Source: Garcia nutans (lineage: Eukaryota > Streptophyta > Magnoliopsida > Malpighiales > Euphorbiaceae). Taken from it: a stretch of DNA of 64,000 nucleotides. The notes beneath the pieces were generated by a model. That model saw only the letters and a program-made list of their open reading frames with translations, ran no database searches and was not told the origin of the DNA. Of this stretch, positions 44,936 through 55,831 are shown piece by piece (positions within the stretch are counted from its first letter, which is position 1; every line of letters begins with the position of its first letter). The DNA is taken from the NCBI GenBank assembly GCA_947685225.1, contig CANTUV010000007.1:17690501-17754500 (forward strand), read 5' to 3'. A program made the position numbers and the translations under genes.

Positions 44936-47245
44936 TAATTTTTGACCCAGTCTAGTCTGATATTTTTTATAGTCAAAAATAATTTTTGTGGCATTTTAAT
45001 TAAATAATATTTATTTTAGTATTTATTATTTATATTTTTTAATAAAAATAAAAATAGTAATATGAGTAAAGTTAAAAATAAATAAATAAATATATATATA
45101 ATCGGTGACAAAAACTTTCGTTGCCGAAGGAGAATCGGCCTGGTCCAATTCCCCGCAGGAATTTCCTACCTCAGGAATTTCTTGCGGCGAATTGGCTAGC
45201 TGCCCAGTTTTTCGCCCGTAATTTTCCAACGCTCACAATTCTTGGCCCGCAGCAGTTTTTTCGCAGCGTAATTTTTCAACGCAGTTTTTTCGAAACCAAA
45301 TTCTATTTGGTTTTGGTTTCTTTTCCTAATTAGTTTTAATCTCCTTAAATAATTAGAAGTAGGTTTATGATTTTTCCTATAAATTCCACATTAAAACTCA
45401 AAATTAGGGGGATGAAACTTTGGACTTTGATCGGGAGGAAAAAATTGTTTGATTGGATTCGAGACTCAACCATTCGATCGGACAAAAGAAAAGCCCTAGC
45501 AAGCAAGAAACAAGAAGCAATCAATCCATCAAAGGCAGTGACACTACCTTTGTCTTTGTTCATCCAGAAGCAAATTGTGGAGGAACCAACGAACGGAGGT
45601 TTGATTATACATCTTTGATTTGATGTTATTTACAATGTTTCTATCTTTTGTTTTTTATATTAAGTCAGTAACCTAAATTATTAAACATAGTAATATGTTT
45701 TACATTAAATCGTACATTCATCCAGTAGCCTTAGTTAGTGATCAAAATTTCAAAACCCTAAAACTGTTCTTCTCTTTCCAGAAACCTTTAAAACCCTAAA
45801 TTGTTTCTCTCCCATTTTCAAAACTTCAAAAACCCTAAATTACTCTTCTACTTCAAAAGACCTTAAAAATCGTAAATTGTTTCTTCTGTTTCCAAAAACT
45901 TTAAAACCCTAAATTGTTTTTCCCGAACTATTTTCATCTAAACCCTAACTTTTTGTCCAAAGTTTCCAAATGTCTTCTTAAATCTCCAAACCCTAATCTT
46001 CTTTACAGTTTCTAAAAATCATAATTATTTTTATAAAACTCTAAACTATTTTCTTAAATCCTAAAATCAAATATGTTTTTCAAAATATCAAAAATCCTAA
46101 CTTTCTCAAAACCCAATACAATAAACCCTAGTTTTCCTAAACCCTAAATTCCTAAAGCATCAAAACTTTATGACAAATTTAACAACACCCTAAACCCAAA
46201 TCCAATGAACTTTAAAACCCAATCTAGTAAATATAAACCCTAAAGCCATAATCCAGTAAACCTAAAATCACACTTCCGTAATCGTGAATTACAAACCCTA
46301 ATGTTTTAAAATTCCAAAACCCTAATTTCATGATGTTACCGCTAAACCCTAATTTGATTAACCAAAACAACCTTACTACTTTCTTAAACTTATAAAACCC
46401 TAATCCATTCTAATTTTCTAAAATCTTTATAGTAGCCTAAATAATAATAATAATAATTCTAAGATCCCAAAACCTAAATGTTAATTAAAGAACCCTAAAT
46501 TAAGACATAAACCTAAATTTGTATTTTTATTGCTTTATTTAATTTTAGATTTGATTATGTAGTTTATTATATGTTTGATGGTTGATTTATTTAATTTCAA
46601 TGCTTGATTTATTTAATTTACCATGGATGATTATTTTCTTTATTATTTTGATCATTATTTATTTATTTTGGTATTAAAATTGTAAAAGGTATGTTTCCAC
46701 CTTGTGAGTACCTCATTAGTTAAATTTTATGTAATTTAAATTGCTTTTATATTTTGGATCAATGTAAAGGACATATTTCTATCTTTCAGAGGGTGTCCTA
46801 TTTAGTTTAGACATGGATGATGTAAGGACATGTTTCCATCCTCGGATGGGTGTCCATTTATTTACTTTGTTTGGACATTGCTTTGATTTTAATATAATGA
46901 TGCTTTATTTTAATTATTGCATGTACTATGGATAATATTGTTATATTTAAGAATTTTATAATATTAAGACCTGCAAAGGAGGTCGGTTCCAATGAACATG
47001 GCGTTGTGGGGGTGTTGGGCCATTTCTCACCTTTCCCACACATACCCAACTTTTCAAACCCATTAGGGGGTTGGGGATTCCTTAGGAATCAAGTCATCCA
47101 CCCCTTTCTTTTTTCCAGCCCATCCGGGTGGCGACTCCACTTTTCTCCGGGCTTAGGTCCGTGTTCTCTAAGGCCCCGAGCCTAAACAGTACTGAAGTCA
47201 CAAGAACCATTCCAACGGAAGTGGGGGAAAAAATCCCCGCTCACA
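44936..47245 (+). repeat. 3' LTR of the gag-only Tat-type element
   Basis: 2310 bp, TATAGACCCTTAATTTTTG to GCTCACA, followed by the target duplication GTTTC. It carries the same AAACCCTAA-rich region (45750-46500). Confidence 0.92.
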
Positions 47246-48398
47246 GTTTCATAAGCCACGAGCGTGGTAGTTGAGAGCCACAGTTGTGGGCTTATTTTAT
47301 GAATTAGACAGAAGTATTTTAGGGTACACAGGTGTGGCCTTTAGGTAGGAATGGCTGTGACTTTTGGTTTTGATGAAGAGTTGATTGTGATGTTAATAAC
47401 TAAGAAATATGATATGAATGATGATAGTATGAAAAGCCATGATGAGTATTTGAATTATCTAATGAAGATGTGTGAAAAATAAGAAGAGAAAATGAAATGA
47501 GAAAAGTTATGAAATGATAAATGAGTATTATGTATGTGCCTTATACTTTAACTAGTTCCAGAAAATTAGGTTTAGTAATTTGGCATGCCATACACTGTAA
47601 GGTGAGACTCTGGTGTCATAGATAGAGAGATATACCCATGATTGAGACACATTTGGTATTATAGATATGATTAAGCTGTGGATGAGACAATAAGTGTCAC
47701 AAATATATATTTATGTTCACCAACGAGACACATTGATGTCACTATTATTAAGGCAGGTCAAAGCAATATTTCTAAAACTAGATTAATGTATAAAGATGTT
47801 TGGGCCCAATGCATGTTTGATACTTATGTTCTGTTAATAAAGTAAAGTTACTTCATGTGACATAGAAGCATGCTACATAGTGATATTGATCTGCCACATA
47901 AATATTTTTGTTATCAGAGTATGTACCGCTAAGCAATTAGCTTATCGGGATTTGTTTATCGTGCATATGACAGGGCAGAGGCTGAGAGTCCTTCTAGACC
48001 AAGTCAGATTTAGATTGTGAGGATTGGTATTTGAAGCTCTACTGTTGCTACCAGACCAAAGCCTTTGGCGTTGCATGTAAATATTTATTTTGTCAGCTAC
48101 TTATTGTTAAGTATATTTTGATACGAGTCATCAACATATAAATAATGTTTGGTTTTGTTTTTCATTTATCTAAAGTATTAAGTATGTGTATATTAACTGA
48201 TCTTTGATTTTGTAATATACTTAATTACAAATATATATATTTTATATGTTCTTACATGTTTTGAACTATGAGTCAAACTATTCTCTCGTAAAGTGGGTAA
48301 GATTTATAAATGTCAAGTTAGTGACATTCTCATGTCTTGCATATTTTGCATACTCAAGGGAATATGTACTATATATAAGTATAGTGTAAGGTGTTATA
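47246..48398 (+). repeat. 5' LTR of the third Tekay element, segment 3
   Basis: It resumes with ATAAGCCACGAGCGTGG and reaches GTGTAAGGTGTTATA. It contains the conserved block GTACCGCTAAGCAATTAGC (47923-47941) with CATATGACAGGG, as in the other Tekay LTRs. The terminal CA has become TA. Confidence 0.8.
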
Positions 48399-48407
48399 TT
48401 TATTTTT

Positions 48408-48419
48408 GTATCAGAGCCT
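48408..48419 (+). promoter_or_regulatory. Primer binding site, tRNA-iMet type (third Tekay element)
   Basis: TGTATCAGAGCC, followed by the TAGGTTTGAGGTT leader that also occurs at 9504. Confidence 0.75.
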
Positions 48420-48557
48420 AGGTTTGAGGTTCTTGACCTAGGTGGGCTTTACGAGAGAGAAAAAGGAGATTTTAAAGTATTATACATGCATATGCATCGG
48501 CTTTTGAACTAGTCTTTGATATGGCAATATTTGTGGTGATTTCAAATATAGGTTAAG

Positions 48558-49665
48558 ATGGCATCTTAGACACATGGGTCTAATGAAAAGTAGTGCAAAA
48601 AGTGTTGCTCCAGAAGGAAGTGGAGTTGGAGCTGGTGCAGAAATTGCTGGGAGGCATCTATGCCAGCTAAATTAGCAGTCCAGGAAGTTACACTAGTCCG
48701 GGTATGATAGATGGTGGATTTGCTTTGTCAGGCCCCTAAACTACTGCAGCAATAGCAGCAGCAACAATAGACTAAGAAGTATGATAAGCTGAGGAAGTTT
48801 GGGGCTACTGACTTCATTGGTACTCTTGACCCAACGGTAGTAGAACAGTGGTTGGACTGGGTGGAAAGAGTGTTTATTAAATTGCAAGCTACTCCAATAG
48901 AAAAGTTTGATTATTCCTTATCCCTCCTACAAGGAGATGCATATGATGATTTCTTGAAGGATTTTGAGAAGAAGTACACTCCTTGGGAGTATAAAGATAA
49001 GAAGAAAAATGAATTTCTAAATTTGAAGCAAGGAGAAAAGTCAGTAGATGAGTATGAAAAAGAGTTTCTTTATTTGAGTAAATACACTAGAGGGATCTTG
49101 ATTGATGAAGTAGATCGGTGTCATAGATTTATAGAAGGCTCGAAGATGTCCATTATGTGCCAAGTAGCAATAGTTTAGTATGATGATTTTTCTAAGATCG
49201 TATCGGCTGCCTGAATTGTAGAGAAAACTCAAGGACTTCCAGCTACTACCAGAGCAGAAGAGAATCAAATGAAGAGAGCCCAGATGGAGATGGGTCCTTC
49301 ATCATCAAAGAGAGGTAGAGGGGGATATTCTCAGAGGTTTGGTAGAGGCCAAAGACAGTTTGGTAGATCACAACAGCAGAGGTAGAGGCCTGCAATTTCA
49401 ATAGCTAGCACATTGACCTCATGTTCTTAGAGATTTCCACCATCTACTTATGCACAGTGTGGCCGGATGCACAGATGTGTTTGTTGGAGGACTGGTACAT
49501 CAAATGGATGTTATAAATGTGGGTCTCGAGATCATTTCATCAGCGATTGTCCAGAGCCATCAGATGATAGACCAGCAGAGATAGTAGGGGTCCAGGCAGA
49601 GTGTTAGAGGAGGCAGAGGTGGTACAGGTGGTGGCAGAGGTGGTAGATCAAGAGCTAGTCAAAGA
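48558..49665 (+). pseudogene. Gag (third Tekay element)
   Basis: The start is ATG 48558, with an immediate stop after MAS. The open part 48852-49178 has DWVERVFIKLQATPIEKFDY, LLQGDAYDDF, FEKKYTPWEYKDKK and KSVDEYEKEFLYLS. About 45 bases present in the second Tekay copy after GDAY are missing here. The knuckle CYKCGSRDHFISDC near 49510 is intact, unlike that copy, and an Arg/Gly-rich tail follows. Confidence 0.87.
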
Positions 49666-49714
49666 GGAGATTAAGCATTAACAAGTAGGCCAGAGGAGAC
49701 TAGAGCTACTCAAA

Positions 49715-50275
49715 GGGTTTATGTAATGCAGAAGAAGCCAGAATCTTTGGATGCGATAGCTGGTACTTTTTCTTTACTTGGCATTTCAGTTCATGCATTA
49801 ATAGACCCTAGATTTACTCACTAATATATCAATGCATCCATTTTGCCTGTGAATGGTGTGCATTTTGAGTCCCTAGGATTTGATGTGTTGATGACTAATC
49901 CTTTATGGCATAATATAATGGTAATAAGGTATATCGAGATAGTCCGGTAATGGTGCATAATGAGGAATTTCTCGGTAAATTGATTGAGATGCCCTTTAAG
50001 GATTATGATCTTATTTTAGGTATGGATTGGTTGTCTAGACATAGGGTGATGGTTGATTGTCAACATAAGTATGTTACTCTGAAAATACAAGATGTGAATG
50101 AAGTTGTAGTGACAGGAGAGCTAAGACATGTGTTGTCTACTTTTATTTCAGCTATAACAGCTAGAAGGATGATCCGGAAGGGGTGTGAATCCTATTTGGC
50201 ACACATAGTGGATACTAGAGTAGAGAAGTCTGAGCTCGATAGTATTCCTATAGTGGTCTAATTTCTAGATGTATT
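49715..50275 (+). pseudogene. Aspartic protease (third Tekay element)
   Basis: The frame reads HALIDPRFTH at the active site (D-P-R in place of D-[ST]-G), then after stops an open stretch 49950-50261 with YDLILGMDWLSRHRVMVDC and the linker toward RT (ELDSIPIVV). Confidence 0.83.
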
Positions 50276-50329
50276 TATAGATGAGTTACCAGGGTAGCCA
50301 CAAGTGAGAAGTGGAATTTGGTATTGATG

Positions 50330-51720
50330 TTATGCTAGGAGTTAACTATATTTCTATCCCCCTTATAGAATGGCACCTGCAGAGTTGAAGGAGTTGAAGG
50401 TGAAATTGCAGGAGTTATTAAACAAAGGGTTTATATGCCCTAGTGTGTCATCATATGGAGCACCTGTATTATTTGTTAAGAAGAAGGATGGTACTTTTAG
50501 ATTATTTATTGATTATTGGTAGTTAAATAAAGTGACCATCAAGAACAAGTATCCATTACCTCATATTGATGATCTCTTCGATCAATTGAAGGGGGCAACA
50601 ATGTTTTCTAAAATTAATTTAAGATCAAAGTATCATTAGTTGAGGGTTAAAGATGTGGACGTACCCAAGACTACTTTTCGTATGAGGTATGGGAATTATG
50701 AATTTCTTGTGCTGCCTTTTAGGTTGACAAATGTACCATTAACCTTTATGGATTTAATGAATCAAAATTTTTAACCATATTTAGACCAGTTTGCAATGGT
50801 GTTTATTGATGATATTTTTATATATTTGCATAGTAAGGAGGATCATGATAGACATTTATAGATTGTTTTACACACATTAAGAGAGAAGCAATTATATGCA
50901 AAGTTTTCTAAGTGTGAGTTTTGGTTTGATCATGTGACATTCCTTAGTCATGTTGTTTCAGCACATGGTATTAGTGTGGATCCAAGTAAAGATGAAGCAA
51001 TTTTGAATTGGAGTCCGCCAAAGAATGTTGTAGAAGTTAGGAGTTTTCTGGGATTGACAGGTTATTATCATCATTTTATGAAGGAATTTTCTATGATAGC
51101 CATACCAATCACCAGATTACTTCAGAAATGTGTGAGATTTATATGGATTAATCGGTACCAAGCGTGTTTTGAATAGTTGAGAGATATGTTGATTCAGGCT
51201 CCTATTTTCACTCTACTAGCAGAAGGTAGACCATATGTGATATATAGTGATTCCTCACATAATGGTTTGGGGTGTGTATTGATGCAGGAAGGTAAAGTCA
51301 TTGCTTATGCCTCAAGGTAGTTGAAATCTCATGAGTTGAATTATTCAACTCATGATTTGGAGTTGGCAGCTATTATTTTTGTATTGAATATTTAGCAACA
51401 TTATTTGTATAGAGAGAAATGTTTTATTTATACGAATCATAAGAGATTGAAGTATTTGGGTGCACAAAAAGAATTGAATCTTCGACAGAGATGATGGCTG
51501 GAATTGATTAAGGATTATGATTACTTGATTGATTATCATCCTGGTAAAGCAAATGTAGTTGTGGATGCTTTGAGCAGCAAGTCTATGGCAGGGTTGACTG
51601 CATATTCTCTCATGTTGCTTGTTTAATTGAGAGTATTGCATGGTAGATTTGAAAATATGTGATGATGGTGCACTCATGGTACAGTTGCAAGTGAAGCCAT
51701 TACTTCTTGATCAGATTAAA
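50330..51720 (+). pseudogene. Reverse transcriptase and RNase H (third Tekay element)
   Basis: RT blocks in scattered frames: TIKNKYPLPHIDDLFDQLKG, VFIDDIFIY, FLSHVVSAHGISVDPSKDEA and FLGLTGYYHHFMKEFS, then RNase H IYSDSSHNGLGCVLMQEGK. Stops include those near 50520, 50636, 50773, 50860, 51175 and 51320. Confidence 0.85.
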
Positions 51721-51799
51721 GAGATGCAAAAAGTTGATGTGAAACTTTAAAAAACTACAATTGATTGTTATAAGGGGGAGTAGAGACTTTCAACTGGGA

Positions 51800-52519
51800 G
51801 AGAATGACAGTTTGTGGTATAGAGATCAGTTATGTATTCCTGCTGATGTTGACTTGAGAAAGAAGATTTTAGAGGAAGCACACTAATCTCCTTTTGTTAT
51901 ACACTCTGGAAGTGCCAAGATGTATCGGGATTTGAAGCAGCATTATTGGTGGTCAGGTATGAAGAGGGATATAACAGAATTTGTGTCTAGATGTCTTACT
52001 TGTCAGAGGGTGAAGAATGAACACCAAGTTTCTTCAAGGTAGTTGCAACCATTGTCGGTGCCTGAATGGAGTAGGAGCGAGTAACTATGGATTTTGTTGT
52101 TGGTTTACCTATGACCCAGAGGAAGCATGATGCAATCTGGATAATAGTTTATAGAATGATAAAGTTGGCTCATTTCCTTCCAGTTAGGATGCACTACTCC
52201 CTTGATAAATTGGCAGAGATTTATATTCATGAGATTATAAGATTGCATGGAGTCCCAATTTCACTAGTGTCCGACCGAGATCCTAAGTTCACATCAAAGG
52301 TTTGGAAGAGTTTGTAAGATACTTTGGGTACTTGGTTACACTTCAGTACCATTTTCCATCCGCATACGGATGGACAGTCTGAAAGAGTGATACAAGTGCT
52401 AGAGGATATGTTAAGGAGTTGTGTTATTGAGTTTGTTGGGAGCTGGGATAAACATTTGTTGTTAATTGAATTTACATACAATAACAGTTATCAGACAAGT
52501 ATTGGAATGGCACCATATG
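51800..52519 (+). pseudogene. Integrase, N-terminal and core part, cut by insertion
   Basis: DLKQHYWWSGMKRDITEFVS with CLTCQRVK is the zinc-binding region. The core shows MDFVVGLPMTQRKHDAIW, VSDRDPKFTSKVW and DGQSERVIQVLEDML, so the D, D and E positions remain. It breaks off in GMAPY at 52519, where the LTR of the next Tat element starts. The INT C terminus and chromodomain lie beyond the window. Confidence 0.87.
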
Positions 52520-54739
52520 TGTGAGCAGGGATTTTTGCCCCCACTCCCGGTGGAATGGTTCTTGCAACCTCGATACTGTTTAGGCTTAGGGCCTTAGAGA
52601 ACACGGACCTAAGTCCGGAGAAAATGGAGTCACCACCTGGACGGGCTGGGAAAAAGAAAGGGGTGGATGACTTGATTCCTAAGGAATCCCCAACCCCTTA
52701 ATGGGTTCGGAAAGTTGGGTACGTGTGGGGAAGGTGAGAAATGGCCCAGTACCCCCACAACACCCGGTTCATTGGAACCGGCCTCCTTTACAGGTCTTAA
52801 TATTATAAAATTCTTAAGTATAACAACATTATCCATATTAAACACAATAATTAAAGAAAGCATCAATATATTAAAAAACAAAATAATGTCCAAGCAAAAT
52901 AAATAAATGGACACCCATCCGAAGATGGAAACGTGCCCTTACATCCATGCCTAAATAGGAAACCCACCGAAAAGTAGAAACATGTCATTTACATTGGTTC
53001 TAAAATAGAAAAGTAATTTAAATTACATGATATTTAACTAATGAGGTACCCACCAAGTGGAAACATACCTCATACAACATTTGGAAATCTAAATAAATTG
53101 ATAAAAGTAAATAATCATTCATCATAAATAAATCATTTATCAAAGATATTAAATATCAATAGAAAGTAAACATCCATTCATGAAAAATTAAATAAACCAA
53201 GCATTGAACTTCAATAAATTAAAACATATAAAATATATCAAAGCATAATTAAATATGGAATTGAATAACGCAAATAAAAATCCAAATTATAGCTACTGTT
53301 TCCATTTAGGATCCTTTATTTTATGTGTTTAAGGTTTTGGAATTTATAGAATTAGTCTACTGTGACTTTAAGAGAATTAAAATAGATTGAAGTTTTATGT
53401 TTTAAAAGGTTGGTAAGGCTCTTTGATTAACCAAACTAGGGTTTGTTATGTAAAATCATGAAACTAGAATTTGGACTCTTTAGAATACATTTGATTTATG
53501 TTTTTAAGTTTACTATGTGAAATTAAAATATTTGTTTTTTATGGTTTTTAAAGTTTTAATGGATTAGGGTTTAAAAAAATTAGGGTTCAAGGTTTTAAAG
53601 CGGTTAGGGTTTACTTTTTTAGGTTTGGAAGTTGCATTTGGGTTTGGTGTTTTAGAACTAGGGTCTCGGTGGATGCTTAGGTTTTTTAGAATTTGGAAAA
53701 AGTAATTGATAATTTTATGAAGTTTATGAAAATAAACAAATGATTTTAAGTTTACATAAATAGAAAAGATATTTGTTAAGGTTTGTTGAAAGAAACATAA
53801 TCAAGTTTAAAGTTTTGAAGGAAACAAAATCAAATTTTGGTTTTGAAGAAAAACATGTTCAATTAGGGTTTTAAGATTTTGATGAAACAAAAATAACAAT
53901 TGTAAGTTTTTTTTAGAAAATAAAGCAATGAAATAAGGTTTTTAAACTTTGAACAAAGGGAATTATGGTTCTCGGATTTTTGATTTTGAAAGACCCAATT
54001 GTATAATCTAAGCTACTGTGAAAAGCAAAAACGAATTTAATACATACCTCCTTTTGATGGTCTCTCCAAAAATCATTTTTCTTGGATGAACAAAAACAAA
54101 GGCAATTGATGCCTTTAATGAATTGTTTGAATTACTTTCCTGCTCTCTAAAAAAATCAGCTTGATTAAAGTTTCCTTCACATATTCGGTTTTCACTTTTT
54201 CAATTTTCGTCCCCAATTTCTGATTGATTTTTTGTCTCCCTCTGCCTCCTTATTTATAGAAGTTTTTATATCCTTCATTCCTAATTATTCACGGCATCTT
54301 TATTGAATAAGAAAGGAAACCGAAACCTAATTGTATTAGGTTTTGAAAAATTTATGTTGAAAAAATTGCGCTGGCAAAAAAAACTGCTGCGGAAAAATTG
54401 CGCTGGCAAAAAAATTTGCCGCAGGAAAAATTGCGCTGGCAAAATAATTTGCCGCAGTTGGCTGCGGCAGGGGGGTGGAGAACTGCTTGCGGGCCATTTC
54501 GCCAGCAAGATTTTCCTGTGAGCGCAATGGCCCTAGGCCAAGCCTGCGCTGGTGGTTTTCTGCGACTATTTTTTTCGTCGCCGATTTTTATTTTTATTTT
54601 TTGATTTTTATTTGTTTATTTTCATTTTTTATTAATAAAAATTAGATAATAAAGCAAAAATTATTTAATTAAGAAAAAAATTATTTTGGATCAGTTAAAA
54701 TATATTGGACCGGACTGGGTCAAAAGTTAAGGGTCTACA
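52520..54739 (-). repeat. 3' LTR of the pol-bearing Tat-type element
   Basis: On the minus strand it runs TGTAGACCCTTAACTTTTG to TTTTTGCCC...GCTCACA, 2220 bp. It has canonical TG/CA ends, unlike the TA start of the gag-only element. It is preceded on the plus strand by ATATG. TTTAGGGTT-like telobox phrases cluster at 53320-53980. Confidence 0.88.
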
Positions 54740-54754
54740 GTTTGCCCCCTGCTT
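54740..54754 (-). promoter_or_regulatory. Polypurine tract of the pol-bearing Tat-type element
   Basis: AAGCAGGGGGCAAAC on the minus strand, immediately before TGTAGACCC. Confidence 0.82.
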
Positions 54755-54824
54755 AAATGATTTAAAACTTTAGTGAAAGAGAGTGAAAAGCAACAAGATT
54801 TAATTTTTGAGATGGTGGAGGTTT

Positions 54825-55315
54825 TGGGTTCTGGACCCGGTTCGAGTTCTGGACTGAAGGATAATTTTAGGTTCTGGACCTAAGAAAAATTTGGGCTCTG
54901 GACCCGATCTAAGTTCTGGGCTTAGAAATAAATTCTAGGTTCTGGACCTAAGGAAAATTTGGGTTCTGGACCCGATTCGAGTTCTGGGCTCAAGGGTAAT
55001 TCTAGGTTCTGGACCTAAGAAAAATTTTATTTATGGACCCGAGCTAAGTTCTGGACTTAGGGATAATTATATATTCTGGACCTAAGAAAAATTTAGGTTC
55101 TGGACCCGAGCTAAGTTCTGGACTTAGGGATAATTCTAAATTCTAGACTTAAGGAAAATTTTGGGTTCTGGACCCGAGCTAAGTTCTGGACTTAGAAGAT
55201 ATTCTAGGTTCTGGACCTAAGAAAAATTTGGGTTCTGGACCCGAGCTAAGTTCTGGACTTAGGGAAGATCTAGGTTCTGGACCTAAGGAAAATTTAGGTT
55301 CTGGACCTGAGCTAA
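54825..55315 (-). repeat. Tandem repeats of GGTTCTGGACCCGAGCTAAG units
   Basis: About a dozen units of 35-45 bp alternate GGTTCTGGACC(C/T) and AAGTTCTGGACTTAG. They are the reverse-complement relatives of 44560-44850. Confidence 0.88.
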
Positions 55316-55424
55316 TAATTTTTTATTTCAAAAAGTTTGGCTAATTTTTATGTATATATCTTCTTATTGCCCCTGGGTGTAAAAATATTTATAGACCTGC
55401 AATTATTTGAATGATTAAAGTGAA

Positions 55425-55695
55425 TAAATGAATTTACTGTTTATTTACTATGTAATCACTGTTCATGCACTATTTACTATTCATAAATAGTAAATTTACT
55501 ATTTGCAAATAGTATCAAATAGTATTTACTATTAGAAATAGTATTTTTTACTATTTATCAATAGTAATACTATTTATAAATAGTAAAATTTATTGTTCAT
55601 CAATAGTAATACTATTTATGAATAGTTAAATATACTATTCATCAATAGTAAAAATGTACTATTTATAAATAGTAAAATTTACTATTCATAAACAG
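55425..55695. repeat. Palindromic ACTATTTATAAATAGT array
   Basis: About fifteen overlapping short palindromes of the type TACTATTTATAAATAGTA, with centres varied as TCA, GAA or GCA. They lie just upstream of the TATA box of the antisense PMD-like gene. No gene is in it. Confidence 0.85.
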
Positions 55696-55726
55696 TTTTG
55701 AATTTTGTTTTTTGCTTGCCGTTTCT

Positions 55727-55736
55727 CTATAAAAAG
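55727..55736 (+). promoter_or_regulatory. TATA box of the antisense PMD-like gene
   Basis: CTATAAAAAG with CCACC downstream is close to a canonical plant TATA box. It is 96 bases before the ATG at 55832, leaving a leader of ~65 bases. It is read on the plus strand, opposite to the retroelement. No start site is proven. Confidence 0.6.
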
Positions 55737-55831
55737 CCACCATTCCTTCATTTCATTTCACAGAACGATTTTAATTTCGTAATTCTCTCAAATTTCTTTT
55801 CAATTTTAGCATATATTTTTTTTAAAAAATA

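Larger units (their letters stand above)
36912..47245 (+). mobile_element. Tat-type (Ogre/Retand-like) gag-only LTR retrotransposon
   Basis: Two long direct repeats (36912-39232 and 44936-47245) flank 5.7 kb. The exact 5-bp duplication GTTTC (36907-36911 and 47246-47250) marks a complete insertion. The primer binding site is of tRNA-Arg type, as in Ogre-like elements, and gag is recognisable, but no PR, RT, RNaseH or INT is present. This matches the class called TR-GAG, non-autonomous elements with only a gag region. Both LTRs begin TATAGAC instead of TGTAGAC. Confidence 0.92.
34148..52519 (+). mobile_element. Third Tekay element, broken by three later insertions
   Basis: The LTR starts TGTAATGCCTC at 34148, is interrupted at 35080-36789 and 36912-47245 by Tat-type LTR sequences, and ends GGTGTTATA at 48398. 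A primer binding site, gag, PR, RT, RNaseH and part of INT follow. At 52519 the integrase is cut by a second, complete-looking Tat element, and the rest lies beyond the window. The coding part has many stops. Confidence 0.88.

Noticed and set aside
44691..44955. Phe/Trp-rich repeated frames on both strands
   Set aside because: Translation of the TCCAGAAC tandem repeats. The periodic peptide reflects only the repeat.
54281..54604. Four overlapping ORFs of 63-75 codons
   Set aside because: They come from short GCTGGCAAAA-type repeats in the LTR and have no homology I recognise.
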